64,000 nucleotides of DNA from Seonamhaeicola sp. GTDB lineage: Bacteria; Bacteroidota; Bacteroidia; Flavobacteriales; Flavobacteriaceae. Numbering within the stretch: the stretch's first letter is position 1; each line of letters starts with the position of its first letter. This document shows, in pieces, positions 50,797 through 59,970 of this stretch. The notes under the pieces were generated by a model that was given only the letters and a program-made list of their open reading frames with translations, was not told where the DNA came from and made no database searches. The stretch spans positions 1-64,000 of the forward strand of contig NZ_JANQJQ010000047.1 of assembly GCF_028281565.1 (NCBI RefSeq), in the 5' to 3' direction. The position numbers and the translations under genes are program-made.

Positions 50797-51933
50797 TTAT
50801 AAGTTTAATGGTATCATGATATACCTACCAGTCAGGTCATTAAACCAAACTTCATAGTCGTCTTCCACAATAACAGGGATACTGCCACCGTTTTCTGTAG
50901 CTTGTCCTGAGAATGAGGTGCCTGCACCCCAAACGCTGCCTGTATTGGTCATAAATTGTACGTCACCTGGTACAAGGCGTATGCTGCTTATGTACCATAA
51001 ATGTGTATCGAAAGCCAATTGGTTCATGGCTGTATCAGTTAAAGCCGAACCTTGCATGATCATACTCGTAAAATCTGCTGCTCCTGATGCATCAAAAGGT
51101 GAAACACTGTACTTTTTGGTGCCAAAATCTATGGTGAATTCATAGTAGCCATCGGCTAAAACACCAAACCTTCCCGGGTCGCTATCTTGAGTGCCTGGGT
51201 TTCCAGCAATATCACCAACGCTTTCAATTGGGTCGTCACCATCAGGATGAGATGAACCCCATTGTGGCTGCCATAAGCCTCTTGTTTCAAGGACTTTAAA
51301 TCTTCCGTCTCCTTCACCGCCACCACCTTTGGTAAAGAATCCGGTAAATGTGAAATGATTCCCATTATTTGGATCTCTAAATAGTGCAGGGTTATTATTG
51401 TTGTTATTCCAGTCTGCAGCCGTTCCGTTACCTACCAGGTAATAGTCTTCAAAAGGATAATTGAAGAAAGGAAATACCTGAAAGTTAAGTGTATTGGAAG
51501 CAATACTCTCACTTTGTTGAGTTCCAATGGAAGCTACCACTCTTGTATAAAGAGCTGCCCATTCAAATGGATTTAAACCGGCACTACCTGCGGCTGAATT
51601 AATTTCACCAATAGAAAGTGTAATTGATGTTTGCCCGGTAATGGTTGCCGCATTGACAGGACTTGTAAAAGCATCATCCGTGGAGAACTGAACCGAATAA
51701 TTTACGGCAGTTGGTTGTCCGTAATCTGACTCTGACCAACTTAAAGTCACAGCAGGATTTGACGTGTTTAAAGGATCTAGCTCTAATTGAGTAAAGCCTA
51801 AATCTGCTAAAACCGGAGCTGTTGGTGCAGTAACAAAAAATGTTTCTGAGTCATCGTCGCATGATGTGGCAAAGAAAAGCATAACCAAACCAATGATACT
51901 AACAGCTGAAAATTGTTTTAAATTTTTCATCAT
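50797..51933 (-). CDS. SusE-like outer membrane starch-binding lipoprotein
   Basis: 378 residues with lipoprotein signal (VMLFFATSC, Cys about 25). The N-terminal domain (about 35-160) contains the SusE-type repeat LDPLNTSNPAVTLSWSESDYG, shared with the start of the next gene, followed by a C-terminal module (about 165-378) opening YYLVGNGTAADWNNNN, a variant of the binding modules in the SusF-like protein. Lies between susD and the SusF-like gene on one transcript; gaps are 11 and 17 bp. It should help bind glucans on the surface. Confidence 0.9.
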   Translation of the reverse strand: MMKNLKQFSAVSIIGLVMLFFATSCDDDSETFFVTAPTAPVLADLGFTQLELDPLNTSNPAVTLSWSESDYGQPTAVNYSVQFSTDDAFTSPVNAATITGQTSITLSIGEINSAAGSAGLNPFEWAALYTRVVASIGTQQSESIASNTLNFQVFPFFNYPFEDYYLVGNGTAADWNNNNNNPALFRDPNNGNHFTFTGFFTKGGGGEGDGRFKVLETRGLWQPQWGSSHPDGDDPIESVGDIAGNPGTQDSDPGRFGVLADGYYEFTIDFGTKKYSVSPFDASGAADFTSMIMQGSALTDTAMNQLAFDTHLWYISSIRLVPGDVQFMTNTGSVWGAGTSFSGQATENGGSIPVIVEDDYEVWFNDLTGRYIMIPLNL

Positions 51934-51950
51934 TCTTAATTTTTTAAATA

Positions 51951-53552
51951 TTAATATCCAGTGTTCTGGGTTAGGTTAGGGTTTGCCGCCATACTTCCTA
52001 CCGGAATAGGGAATACATTAAAATGAGCAGGTAGGGCAATACCATTACTTCCGTTTCCTTTCCAAGCCCAATTGTAGTTTCCACCTGTAAATCTGCCATA
52101 TCTAATAAGATCTTGTCTTCTATGAGCTTCCCAATGTAATTCACGTGATCTTTCGTCCAGAATAAAGTCTAAAGTCATGTCTCCCGACGTTAACACCACA
52201 GGATTATTGGCTCTCGCTCTTAAGGCGTTCAAGTAGCCAAGAGCTGTAGTGGCATTGCCGCCACCTCCTCTAAGATGGGCTTCTGCATACATTAAGTATA
52301 CATCTGCAAGTCTGTATAACGGGAAATCCGTATCTACAAATGTCTTATCAACTCCAAAACCACCGGTTGAGGTTGCATTAGAGTATTTTTGAATGATGTA
52401 ACCAGTGTCCCTATCTGATATATCAGCAATATCAATAGGTCTGTCTGCAGAAATAAGTGTGTTTCTGTCATCATTTGCAAAAGCACCTTCAAAAAGAGTA
52501 GCAAATTGTTTTCTAACTCTTAAAGCACCTCCCCATCCTTCTGTGCCTACACCAACTTCGTCTCCATTCTTCTCTATACTTCCAACCGAACCGTTGATCA
52601 TTACTGTGGTTGGACCATAGTTTTGAGTTGTTACTCCGTCTGAAACAATTGGGAAGATAATTTCATTTCTTGCAGAATTTGTATTGTTGTCTGCCATGAA
52701 ATTGTGTAGATAGTCATCAGCCAAGGTATAGCCACCACCAATGATTTGATCGCAATAAGCAATGCATTCGGCGTATTTAGGTTCTCCTACATATACTTCT
52801 GCATTTAAATAGATTTTGGCTAAAATCATCTGTGCAACTGCTCTGTCTGCTCTACCATATTCATTCTGTCTTGCAGGAACCAGGAGATTTTCAATTTCCT
52901 TAAGTTCAGATTCTATAAAAGCGAATAATAGGCCTCTGTTATAAACTTCGGGTTGTGAATTGATTGGTGTTGTTTCATCGGCAAAATTTGCCTTTCCAAA
53001 AAGATCCATTAAATAGTAGTATGCCATAGCTCTCATTAATCTTGCTTCTGCACGGTAAACGGCTATGTCATTTCTAGTGGCTTCAGAAACATTTCTGGAA
53101 CTTAATTTGTCATCTGTTGTTTCACGTAAGAAGTTATTAGCTAAAGCAACTGATAAATGTGCCCTACTAAACATGCCCAATAATAATGGGTTTTGAGCCG
53201 TCCAGATGTTTCGTTGTAATTCTCTGGTCCCCGGGTCATTCTCATAAGACCAAATCATTTGGTCTGCCGCCAATGTTTGTGTGTAAAGTAAAACACGACC
53301 AAATTGGCTGGTACCCGCATCAATATTTTTTAAGTTAGAACTTGTAGCACCGTCGGTACCTGTTAATGCCAAGTTAGCATAAATACCTGCAAGCACTTGC
53401 TTGTAAGCAGCTTCATTAGTAAAAAGTTCTTCACTTAAAATGGTTTGGTCATCGTTTGGAGTAATATTCAAATCATCAGTACAAGATGTAAGTGTAACGA
53501 TAAAAAGACATATTATTCCAATTGTTTTGTGCATTTTAAATCTTGTCTTCAT
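51951..53552 (-). CDS. SusD/RagB family nutrient-binding outer membrane lipoprotein
   Basis: 533 residues from the ATG at 53552 (MKTRFKMHKTIGIICLF), which avoids overlap with susC; an earlier in-frame ATG would overlap it. The lipobox is VTLTSC. The TPR-rich SusD fold is recognised by AYKQVLAGIYANLA near the N-terminus, AEARLMRAMAYYYLMDLFG in the core, and the C-terminal FPLYRLADVYLMYAEAHLRG and RRQDLIRYGRFTGGNYNW. It forms a lid on the SusC channel and captures oligosaccharides, here probably maltodextrins. Confidence 0.95.
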   Translation of the reverse strand: MKTRFKMHKTIGIICLFIVTLTSCTDDLNITPNDDQTILSEELFTNEAAYKQVLAGIYANLALTGTDGATSSNLKNIDAGTSQFGRVLLYTQTLAADQMIWSYENDPGTRELQRNIWTAQNPLLLGMFSRAHLSVALANNFLRETTDDKLSSRNVSEATRNDIAVYRAEARLMRAMAYYYLMDLFGKANFADETTPINSQPEVYNRGLLFAFIESELKEIENLLVPARQNEYGRADRAVAQMILAKIYLNAEVYVGEPKYAECIAYCDQIIGGGYTLADDYLHNFMADNNTNSARNEIIFPIVSDGVTTQNYGPTTVMINGSVGSIEKNGDEVGVGTEGWGGALRVRKQFATLFEGAFANDDRNTLISADRPIDIADISDRDTGYIIQKYSNATSTGGFGVDKTFVDTDFPLYRLADVYLMYAEAHLRGGGGNATTALGYLNALRARANNPVVLTSGDMTLDFILDERSRELHWEAHRRQDLIRYGRFTGGNYNWAWKGNGSNGIALPAHFNVFPIPVGSMAANPNLTQNTGY

Positions 53553-53562
53553 AGTTGTTTTT

Positions 53563-56508
53563 TTAAAATTTAATGTTAGCTCCCACCAATACGGTCCTTG
53601 GTCTTGGATATACCACATTATCAATACCTAATGTTAATGTAAGGTCTGAGTCATTGTCTGTTACCTCTGGGTCTAACCCACTGTAGTTCGTTATAGTAAA
53701 TACGTTTTGTACGCCACCCCAAACTCTAACACTTTTTAGGATTTTGGAAACATCATTAAATGTGTATCCTAAAGTGATATTGTCCATTCTTAAGAAGGAG
53801 GCATTTTCAACGTAAATGTCTGATATGATGACATCCGATGTTCTTTGGAAGTTTGTTTCCAATACACTTGTTGGAATATTTCCAAGTACAGCATTATCAT
53901 TTAACAATTCATATTGAGCTCTTGAGGATCTTACGTTGTTATATACATAGTTTCCAAGGTTAGCTCTTAAGTTGAATGCGAAATCGAAGTTTTTGTAAAG
54001 TAAATTAGATTGAAAACCAAATATGGCATTTGCCCCAGGGTTTTCTTTTATATAACGATCATTGTCATTAATTATATTATCTCCATTTAAATCGGCGTAA
54101 GCGCCTTCTATTGGATTACCATTGGTATCATATAATTGTTTGAATACATAGAAAGAGTTAGGGGCTTCTCCTTCTCTGTGGATTTGGATATTATTTCCTG
54201 TACCACCACTTATTCCACCGGTTCTAACATCCTGACCAAGTGCAAGTTCTTTAACTTCTCTATCTAACAACGTAGCATTGAAGTTGAAGTCTATGCTTAA
54301 ATCATCATTTTTAACAACATCCGTATTAACGGAAAACTCTAAACCTTGTATTTGAAGTTCCCCAATATTTTGGATAATACTATTTGAGAAGTTAGTTCCA
54401 TCCGGAACAGCTGCTGTAAATAAAAGATCGGTAGAATTCTTTTGGAAGAAGTTCAACGAGCCCGACACCTTATTGTCAAATAAGCCATAATCAATACCTA
54501 CTTCTAATGTAGTAGTATCTTCCCATTTTAAATCCGGGTTTATTTCAGAGGCTATTAAAGATAGAATAACCTCATTTCCAAATTGGAATTGAGAATCTGA
54601 TCTTCCGCCTCTATATCTGTTTAAGAAGATATCCTTTTCTGATATGGACTGCTGACCTGTAATCCCGTATCCAAGACGAAGTTTTAAGTTGGAAAATACG
54701 CTAGAGTCTTTCATGAAATCTTCATCGCTGATAGTCCACGCAAAAGCGGCTGCAGGGAAATCACCCCATTGATTATCCTGGCTAAAGCGGGATGTTCCAT
54801 CTCTTCTATAAGTAAGAGTTAAAGCATACTTATCATTAAGTGATATATTAGCTCTACCGAAGAAACCAATTAAAACAACATCAGGATCTGTGTAGAAATC
54901 ATCCACACTTAAAGGGTCGGTAATATTTCTACCGTTTTTTCCACTATTTGTAAAGCGTTGGTAAGAATATCCGGCTGTTAAATCCAAACCTACATTGTCT
55001 AAGTCCTTTTTGTAGTTGAGATATCCGTCAAAAAGTTCATTGGTTCTTTCTTGCGAATTTTCTCTGAATTCTCCTTTAAATAATATGTCTTGATCTGTGG
55101 TTGCCTGTAAACGATCTCTGGAATCAAACCCTTTTGCCTCCGTTTTGTCATAACCCAGGTTTATAACCATTCTTAATTCAGGAAGGAAATGGAATTTGTA
55201 ATCAAAATTTAAGTTTCCATAAAACCTGTTGGCATCACCTAAATTGTTTCTTTGCAATAACTGTGCAACCGGATTTGTAGTACCATTTGCAACTTGATCT
55301 CCTGTTCTGTGCTGGTAGAATCCTCCAAAAGGTGAACTGGAATCATAAACTGGTTTTGTTGGATCATAGCGCATAGCTGCTCCAATTTGTCCGGCATCTG
55401 CAAATCTATTATCCTCAAAAGCAAGGTTAGCATTTAAACTTACTTTTAGGTGGTCGTCGAAAAATTTTGGATTTAATGCCAGGCTTAAGTTTCTTCTTTC
55501 AAACTTAGATGTTTGTAAAGCACCTTCCTGATCTACAAGGCCAAAAGAAAATCTTGCTGGAAGAATTTTAAACAAAGCTCCCTGCATAGAAACATTATGT
55601 TGTGAGGATACCGTATTTCTGAAGATTTCATCTTGCCAGTTGGTATTAGCCCCACCTAAAAGGCTTTCGTCTATAGTTGTTCCGTTAATAGGTTGAGATC
55701 TTACAAGGTCTCTGAAAGCATTTCCGGAAAAAACATCAATAGTGTTTGTAACCTCTCCAAAACTGTATTGGGTGTCATAAGTCGCACTAAACGTTGATTT
55801 ACCTTTTTTAGTTACAATAATAATTACACCGTTAGAGGCTCGGGAACCATAAATGGCCGTTGCAGATGCATCTTTTAAAACCGAAAAAGAATCAATGTCA
55901 TTGGGGTTGATAGATGCTAGAACACCTCTTGACCCGGTAACACCGTCATTGGAAATAGGTAACCCGTCAATAATAATTAATGGGTCATTAGAACCATTAA
56001 TAGAGGCTCCACCACGAATTCTAATTTGCGAACCTGAACCCGGAGCTCCACTGGTATTAACACTTACCCCGGCAATACGACCATTAATAAGGTTTTCCGG
56101 AGTAACAATGTTTCCTTTGGTAAAGTCTTCGGAAGTAACGGCTTCTACAGAACCGGTAGCATCCTTTTTTGTAGTAGAACCGTACCCAATAATTACGATT
56201 TCATCTAATTGGGCGGCATCTTCAGTTAGCTGAACATCCAGAGTAGCCTGACCCGTAAAAGTAATTTCTACAGGTTGATACCCAACATAAGAGAATACTA
56301 AGATGTCTCCATTGTTAGCTTCAATCTGGTAATTACCATCAAAGTCTGTTGCTGTTCCGGTTGTTGAATCTTTAATAACAACATTTACTCCTGGAAGTGG
56401 AATAGAAGTTGATTTTTCTGTTACCGTTCCTTTTACTATAGTCTGTGCAAATACACCTATCGGCACAAAAAACAAGAAAAGCAGTAACCTATTCATTGTT
56501 GTTTTCAT
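53563..56508 (-). CDS. SusC/RagA family TonB-dependent importer
   Basis: 981 residues. Signal peptide (about 1-21), carboxypeptidase-regulatory-like domain (22-100, VKGTVTEKSTSIPLPGVNVV), SusC linker (DEIVIIGYGSTTKKDATGSV), plug domain with IRIRGGASINGSNDPLIIID, then the barrel ending VYPRPRTVLVGANIKF. It imports oligosaccharides with TonB energy, with SusD as lid. It is the first gene of the minus-strand arm, with 248 bp of divergent regulatory region to the LacI gene. A second ATG at 56496 is an equally good start. Confidence 0.96.
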   Translation of the reverse strand: MKTTMNRLLLFLFFVPIGVFAQTIVKGTVTEKSTSIPLPGVNVVIKDSTTGTATDFDGNYQIEANNGDILVFSYVGYQPVEITFTGQATLDVQLTEDAAQLDEIVIIGYGSTTKKDATGSVEAVTSEDFTKGNIVTPENLINGRIAGVSVNTSGAPGSGSQIRIRGGASINGSNDPLIIIDGLPISNDGVTGSRGVLASINPNDIDSFSVLKDASATAIYGSRASNGVIIIVTKKGKSTFSATYDTQYSFGEVTNTIDVFSGNAFRDLVRSQPINGTTIDESLLGGANTNWQDEIFRNTVSSQHNVSMQGALFKILPARFSFGLVDQEGALQTSKFERRNLSLALNPKFFDDHLKVSLNANLAFEDNRFADAGQIGAAMRYDPTKPVYDSSSPFGGFYQHRTGDQVANGTTNPVAQLLQRNNLGDANRFYGNLNFDYKFHFLPELRMVINLGYDKTEAKGFDSRDRLQATTDQDILFKGEFRENSQERTNELFDGYLNYKKDLDNVGLDLTAGYSYQRFTNSGKNGRNITDPLSVDDFYTDPDVVLIGFFGRANISLNDKYALTLTYRRDGTSRFSQDNQWGDFPAAAFAWTISDEDFMKDSSVFSNLKLRLGYGITGQQSISEKDIFLNRYRGGRSDSQFQFGNEVILSLIASEINPDLKWEDTTTLEVGIDYGLFDNKVSGSLNFFQKNSTDLLFTAAVPDGTNFSNSIIQNIGELQIQGLEFSVNTDVVKNDDLSIDFNFNATLLDREVKELALGQDVRTGGISGGTGNNIQIHREGEAPNSFYVFKQLYDTNGNPIEGAYADLNGDNIINDNDRYIKENPGANAIFGFQSNLLYKNFDFAFNLRANLGNYVYNNVRSSRAQYELLNDNAVLGNIPTSVLETNFQRTSDVIISDIYVENASFLRMDNITLGYTFNDVSKILKSVRVWGGVQNVFTITNYSGLDPEVTDNDSDLTLTLGIDNVVYPRPRTVLVGANIKF

Positions 56509-56545
56509 ACAATAACTTTTAAAATTAATGTCTTAGTTAGTCAAT

Positions 56546-56561
56546 ATATTTTCACTTCTCG
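56546..56561. repeat. 16-bp repeat shared with the transporter leader, copy 1
   Basis: ATATTTTCACTTCTCG, identical to 57888-57903. Here it lies in the susC leader region, in the opposite orientation relative to its gene. Confidence 0.55.
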
Positions 56562-56619
56562 AGGATAAAATTATGTAAAGGAATTGTTAAGAAAGAATTT
56601 TGAGTTACGAAATTCTCAG

Positions 56620-56633
56620 CGAAAACGTTTTCG
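56620..56633. promoter_or_regulatory. LacI-family operator between susC and lacI-type gene
   Basis: Perfect palindrome CGAAAACGTTTTCG with the central CG typical of LacI-family sites. It lies about 110 bp before the susC start and about 125 bp before the regulator start, between the two divergent promoters. Confidence 0.8.
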
Positions 56634-56681
56634 TGTTGAAAACTTTTTATTTTTTTGCTGAAATTTTAAGAAAACCTAATA

Positions 56682-56713
56682 TTTGAACAGTTGTTTTAAT
56701 ATGTTTATATTTA
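56682..56713 (+). promoter_or_regulatory. Candidate promoter of the LacI regulator gene
   Basis: TTTG (56682-56685), 20-bp spacer, TATATTTA (56706-56713), one base off the -7 consensus. Confidence 0.5.
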
Positions 56714-56756
56714 GCATAACGAATATATTTTTTCTACTTAATTGATTCATAGCTAC

Positions 56757-57830
56757 ATGAAGCGAAAAATTACCCTAAAACAAATTGCTAAAGAACTGGA
56801 TGTGTCTGTTTCCACCGTTTCAAAAGCGCTGAGCGGGAGTAAAGAAATTAGTGAAGATACTACCCAAAAAATTCAGGCTTTTGCTAAACTTTATAACTAC
56901 AGGCCCAATAATATTGCGCTTAGTTTAAAGAATAGAAAAACCAAGACTATAGGGATTTTAATTCCCGAAATAGTACACCATTTCTTTTCTACGGTTATTA
57001 GAGGTATTGAAAGAGTAGCAAACAGGCGTGGTTATAATGTTATTGTGGGGTTGTCTAACGAATCCTTTACCAAAGAGGTTATAAATATGGAATTGTTAGC
57101 CGGAGGCAGTATAGATGGTTTCATTCTATCCATTTCAAAAGAGACCCTTTTAAAACAAGATTATCATCATTTTAATGCCACAATTGATCAGGGGATGCCT
57201 ATTGTGATGTTTGATAGGGTGGTTGCAGAAGTTGACTGTGATAAGGTGATTGTTGATGATATGAAAGGGGCCGTAAAAGCTGTGAATTTACTTATTGAAA
57301 AAGCGTGCAAGAATATAGCACTTATTACTACAATGGACTATGTAAGTGTTGGAAGGTTGAGAACGCAAGGGTATTTAGAGGCGTTGCAGGATCATGAGAT
57401 CGAAGCGGACCCAAATCTGATCCTAAAAATTGACGACAGTTTAGATGTTGAGAACCATTTGGAGATCCTGGAAAATGAGATTGAAACTTTTTTCAGAATG
57501 AATAAAACCATAGATGGTGTTTTTGCAGTTAACGAACTTTATGCAGTCACGGCTATGAAAGTTGCCAGAAAATTAGGATTGAACATTCCTGATGATATTC
57601 AGGTCATTGGATTCACTGATGGCGTACTTTCAAAACACGCTACGCCAAGCTTAACTACCGTGAGTCAGCATGGTCAAAAAATTGGCGAACAGTCAGCAAA
57701 CTTGCTGATTGACAGGCTGGAAGCAGAGGATTCGGAACAGGATTCTTACATTGTAAACACCGACCGAAAAAAGGACTTTATCAAGATGGTTATTGAGACC
57801 GAAATTATTGCGAGAGAATCTACTAAATGA
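56757..57830 (+). CDS. LacI family regulator of the maltodextrin locus
   Basis: 357 residues from the ATG at 56757 (MKRKITLKQIAKELDV). The HTH is ITLKQIAKELDVSVSTVSKA, followed by the hinge helix YRPNNIALSLKNRKTKTIG and a periplasmic-binding-like sensor domain with FDRVVAEVDCDKVIVDD, DGVFAVNELYAVTAMKV and GFTDGVLSKHATPSLTTVSQ. A perfect LacI-type palindrome lies upstream, between it and susC. In Bacteroidetes starch loci such regulators respond to maltose or similar sugars and often activate; the direction of control here is not shown by sequence. Confidence 0.92.
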   Translation: MKRKITLKQIAKELDVSVSTVSKALSGSKEISEDTTQKIQAFAKLYNYRPNNIALSLKNRKTKTIGILIPEIVHHFFSTVIRGIERVANRRGYNVIVGLSNESFTKEVINMELLAGGSIDGFILSISKETLLKQDYHHFNATIDQGMPIVMFDRVVAEVDCDKVIVDDMKGAVKAVNLLIEKACKNIALITTMDYVSVGRLRTQGYLEALQDHEIEADPNLILKIDDSLDVENHLEILENEIETFFRMNKTIDGVFAVNELYAVTAMKVARKLGLNIPDDIQVIGFTDGVLSKHATPSLTTVSQHGQKIGEQSANLLIDRLEAEDSEQDSYIVNTDRKKDFIKMVIETEIIARESTK

Positions 57831-57837
57831 AAATTTA

Positions 57838-57870
57838 TTTGGAAGAATAAGAATCTTTTCTATATCTTTG
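57838..57870 (+). promoter_or_regulatory. Promoter of the transporter-GH65-GH13 operon
   Basis: TTTG (57838-57841), 21-bp spacer, perfect -7 element TATCTTTG (57863-57870). Transcription would start near 57876, leaving an 87-base leader. Confidence 0.8.
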
Positions 57871-57877
57871 ATGCGAA

Positions 57878-57936
57878 ATCAAAACTTATATTTTCACTTC
57901 TCGCATAAGTTTTGATAAGTACATATCGCTTATCAA
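57878..57936 (+). promoter_or_regulatory. Leader with two overlapping hairpins
   Basis: First stem: ATCAAAACTTAT (57878-57889) with ATAAGTTTTGAT (57905-57916), perfect 12 bp. Second stem: TTGATAAG (57912-57919) with CTTATCAA (57929-57936), perfect 8 bp. They share 57912-57916, so only one can form fully. The second stem ends 26 bases before the start codon. The 16-bp repeat copy 2 (57888-57903) fills the loop of the first. Confidence 0.6.
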
Positions 57937-57962
57937 ATAGTATTAATTTAAACATACTATTT

Positions 57963-59300
57963 ATGGAAAAGCGTAGATTAAGTTTCTGGGAAATCTGGAA
58001 CATGAGTTTCGGTTTCTTGGGAATCCAAATGGGGTTCGCCCTTCAAAATGCCAACGCAAGTAGAATACTTCAAATTTTTGGTGCCGATGTCCATCATTTG
58101 TCATGGTTTTGGATTGTTGCTCCGTTAACAGGATTGATAGTTCAGCCAATTATTGGTTATTATAGTGACAAGACCTGGAATCGATTAGGAAGAAGACGCC
58201 CATACTTTTTAACAGGAGCAGTTTTAGCCTCTTTGGGTTTAATATTAATGCCGAATGCTGATATGTTCACGGCATTTATGCCGGCACTTTGGGTAGGAGC
58301 AGGCATGCTTATGATTATGGATGCTTCTTTTAACATTGCTATGGAACCTTTTAGAGCTTTGGTGGCCGATATGTTACCTTCAGATCAAAGAACACTTGGT
58401 TTTAGTGTTCAAACAGTCCTAATTGGAGTTGGGGCAGTGATCGGATCATGGCTTCCCTATGTTATGACTAATTGGTTTGGTGTGACAAATGAAGCTGATA
58501 CAGGAGGCGTTCCTTTTAACCTTTTGCTTTCGTTCATTATAGGTGCAGGCGTTTTAATTGTTAGTATCCTGGTTACTGTATTCACAACAAAAGAATATTC
58601 ACCAGAAGAAATGGCTCAATTCGATACAAGTGCTGAAGCACATGTAGAAGAATCTTCCAGCCTGCTGGATATTTTTACAGATTTTAAAAGAATGCCACAA
58701 ACCATGCGTCAGCTGGCTTGGGTGCAATTCTTCTCTTGGTTTGGTTTATTTGGTATGTGGGTGTTTAGTACACCGGCCATTGCATCCCATATTTATGGTT
58801 TGGATGTTAGCGATACGCATAGTAAATCGTTTCAAGATGCGGGTGATTGGGTTGGATGGTTGTTCGGGATATATAATTTGGTCTCGGCTATATACGCTTT
58901 TTTATTACCGGCCATTGCAAAAAAAATAGGAAGAAAAAGAACGCACGCTTATTCTTTGATTATTGGTGGGTTGGGATTGATGTCACTTTACATTATGCCC
59001 AGTAAAGAGCTTACCATGCTCTCAATGGTTGGTGTAGGTATTGCCTGGGCGAGTATATTGGCTATGCCATATGCGATTCTTGCAGGATCTATACCTCCAA
59101 AAAAAATGGGCGTATATATGGGGATTTTCAATTTCTTCATTGTGCTTCCTCAAATTTTAAATGCGCTTATTGGCGGGCCATTAGTTAAGTATGTATATAA
59201 TGATCAGGCAATCTTTGCTTTGGTAATTAGTGGTGTCAGTTTATTGATAGCGGCAGCACTGGTTTCAAAGGTGAAAGATGTAGACGATGTAATTCAATAA
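57963..59300 (+). CDS. MFS sugar transporter (SLC45/GPH-like), probably for maltose
   Basis: 445 residues from the ATG at 57963 (MEKRRLSFWEIWNMSFGFLG); a frame extension upstream covers the leader hairpins and is rejected. Twelve membrane helices with an MFS loop signature in YYSDKTWNRLGRRRPYFLTG after helix 2, and MDASFNIAMEPFRALVADML in the middle, as in sucrose and maltose proton symporters of the SLC45-like group. It should carry maltose or short maltodextrins from periplasm to cytoplasm for the GH65 enzyme encoded two genes on. The next gene is 3 bp downstream. Confidence 0.92.
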   Translation: MEKRRLSFWEIWNMSFGFLGIQMGFALQNANASRILQIFGADVHHLSWFWIVAPLTGLIVQPIIGYYSDKTWNRLGRRRPYFLTGAVLASLGLILMPNADMFTAFMPALWVGAGMLMIMDASFNIAMEPFRALVADMLPSDQRTLGFSVQTVLIGVGAVIGSWLPYVMTNWFGVTNEADTGGVPFNLLLSFIIGAGVLIVSILVTVFTTKEYSPEEMAQFDTSAEAHVEESSSLLDIFTDFKRMPQTMRQLAWVQFFSWFGLFGMWVFSTPAIASHIYGLDVSDTHSKSFQDAGDWVGWLFGIYNLVSAIYAFLLPAIAKKIGRKRTHAYSLIIGGLGLMSLYIMPSKELTMLSMVGVGIAWASILAMPYAILAGSIPPKKMGVYMGIFNFFIVLPQILNALIGGPLVKYVYNDQAIFALVISGVSLLIAAALVSKVKDVDDVIQ

Positions 59301-59303
59301 AAC

Positions 59304-59963
59304 ATGAGTAAAGTAGGAGTCATATTCGATTTAGATGGTGTTATAGTAGACACCGCCAAATATCATTTTTTGGCATGGAAAAAGCTGGCAGATGGCTTAG
59401 GGTTTGAGTTTACAGAAGAACATAACGAACTCTTAAAGGGCGTAAGCCGCGTGAGATCTTTGGAAATATTGCTGGATATTGGCAATGTAACGGTTTCCGA
59501 AGAAAAGAAACAAGAGTTTTTGGTGAGCAAAAATGAAGATTATCTAGGCTATATCACCAAAATGGAAGCCGATGAAATTCTTCCGGGGGCATCTGAATTA
59601 TTAGATGCTTTAGACGCCGCCGGTATTAAGTATGTATTGGGTTCAGCCAGTAAAAACGCACCGTTAATTCTGAAACAGATAGGGCTTTATGATCGGTTTG
59701 AAGGTATTGTTGACGGTAACAGTGTATCAAAAGCAAAACCGGACCCGGAGGTGTTTTTAATAGGGGCTGAAAAGCTGAAGCTTTCGCCGGATCAATGCGT
59801 CGTTTTTGAAGACGCCATAGCCGGTATTGAAGCGGCTAAAAACGCTAATATGATATCAGTAGGAATAGGGGATAAAAACACCCTGAGTGAAGCAGATTAC
59901 AATTTCAACGACTTGACCGAAGTTCCGGTGAACTTCTTTGAGGCGTTAATGACATTAAATTGA
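59304..59963 (+). CDS. pgmB: Beta-phosphoglucomutase (HAD family)
   Basis: 219 residues, HAD subfamily IA. The phosphorylated Asp is D9 and the acid/base D11 in IFDLDGVIVDTAKYHFLAW; LLKGVSRVRSLEILL is the typical cap segment; LGSASKNA and KPDPEVFL, then VVFEDAIAGIEAAKNA, are motifs II-III. It converts beta-glucose-1-phosphate, the product of maltose phosphorylase, to glucose-6-phosphate. It lies directly before the GH65 gene (7 bp), as in most maltose-phosphorylase operons. Confidence 0.95.
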   Translation: MSKVGVIFDLDGVIVDTAKYHFLAWKKLADGLGFEFTEEHNELLKGVSRVRSLEILLDIGNVTVSEEKKQEFLVSKNEDYLGYITKMEADEILPGASELLDALDAAGIKYVLGSASKNAPLILKQIGLYDRFEGIVDGNSVSKAKPDPEVFLIGAEKLKLSPDQCVVFEDAIAGIEAAKNANMISVGIGDKNTLSEADYNFNDLTEVPVNFFEALMTLN

Positions 59964-59970
59964 GAGAACA

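Noticed and set aside
55853-56233. 126-codon plus-strand frame inside susC
   Set aside because: Antisense to the conserved plug domain; no domain or start context of its own.
57912-57962. Earlier start for the sugar transporter
   Set aside because: It would include the leader hairpins and adds a polar stretch not seen in the family; MEKRRLSFWEIW is the natural start.
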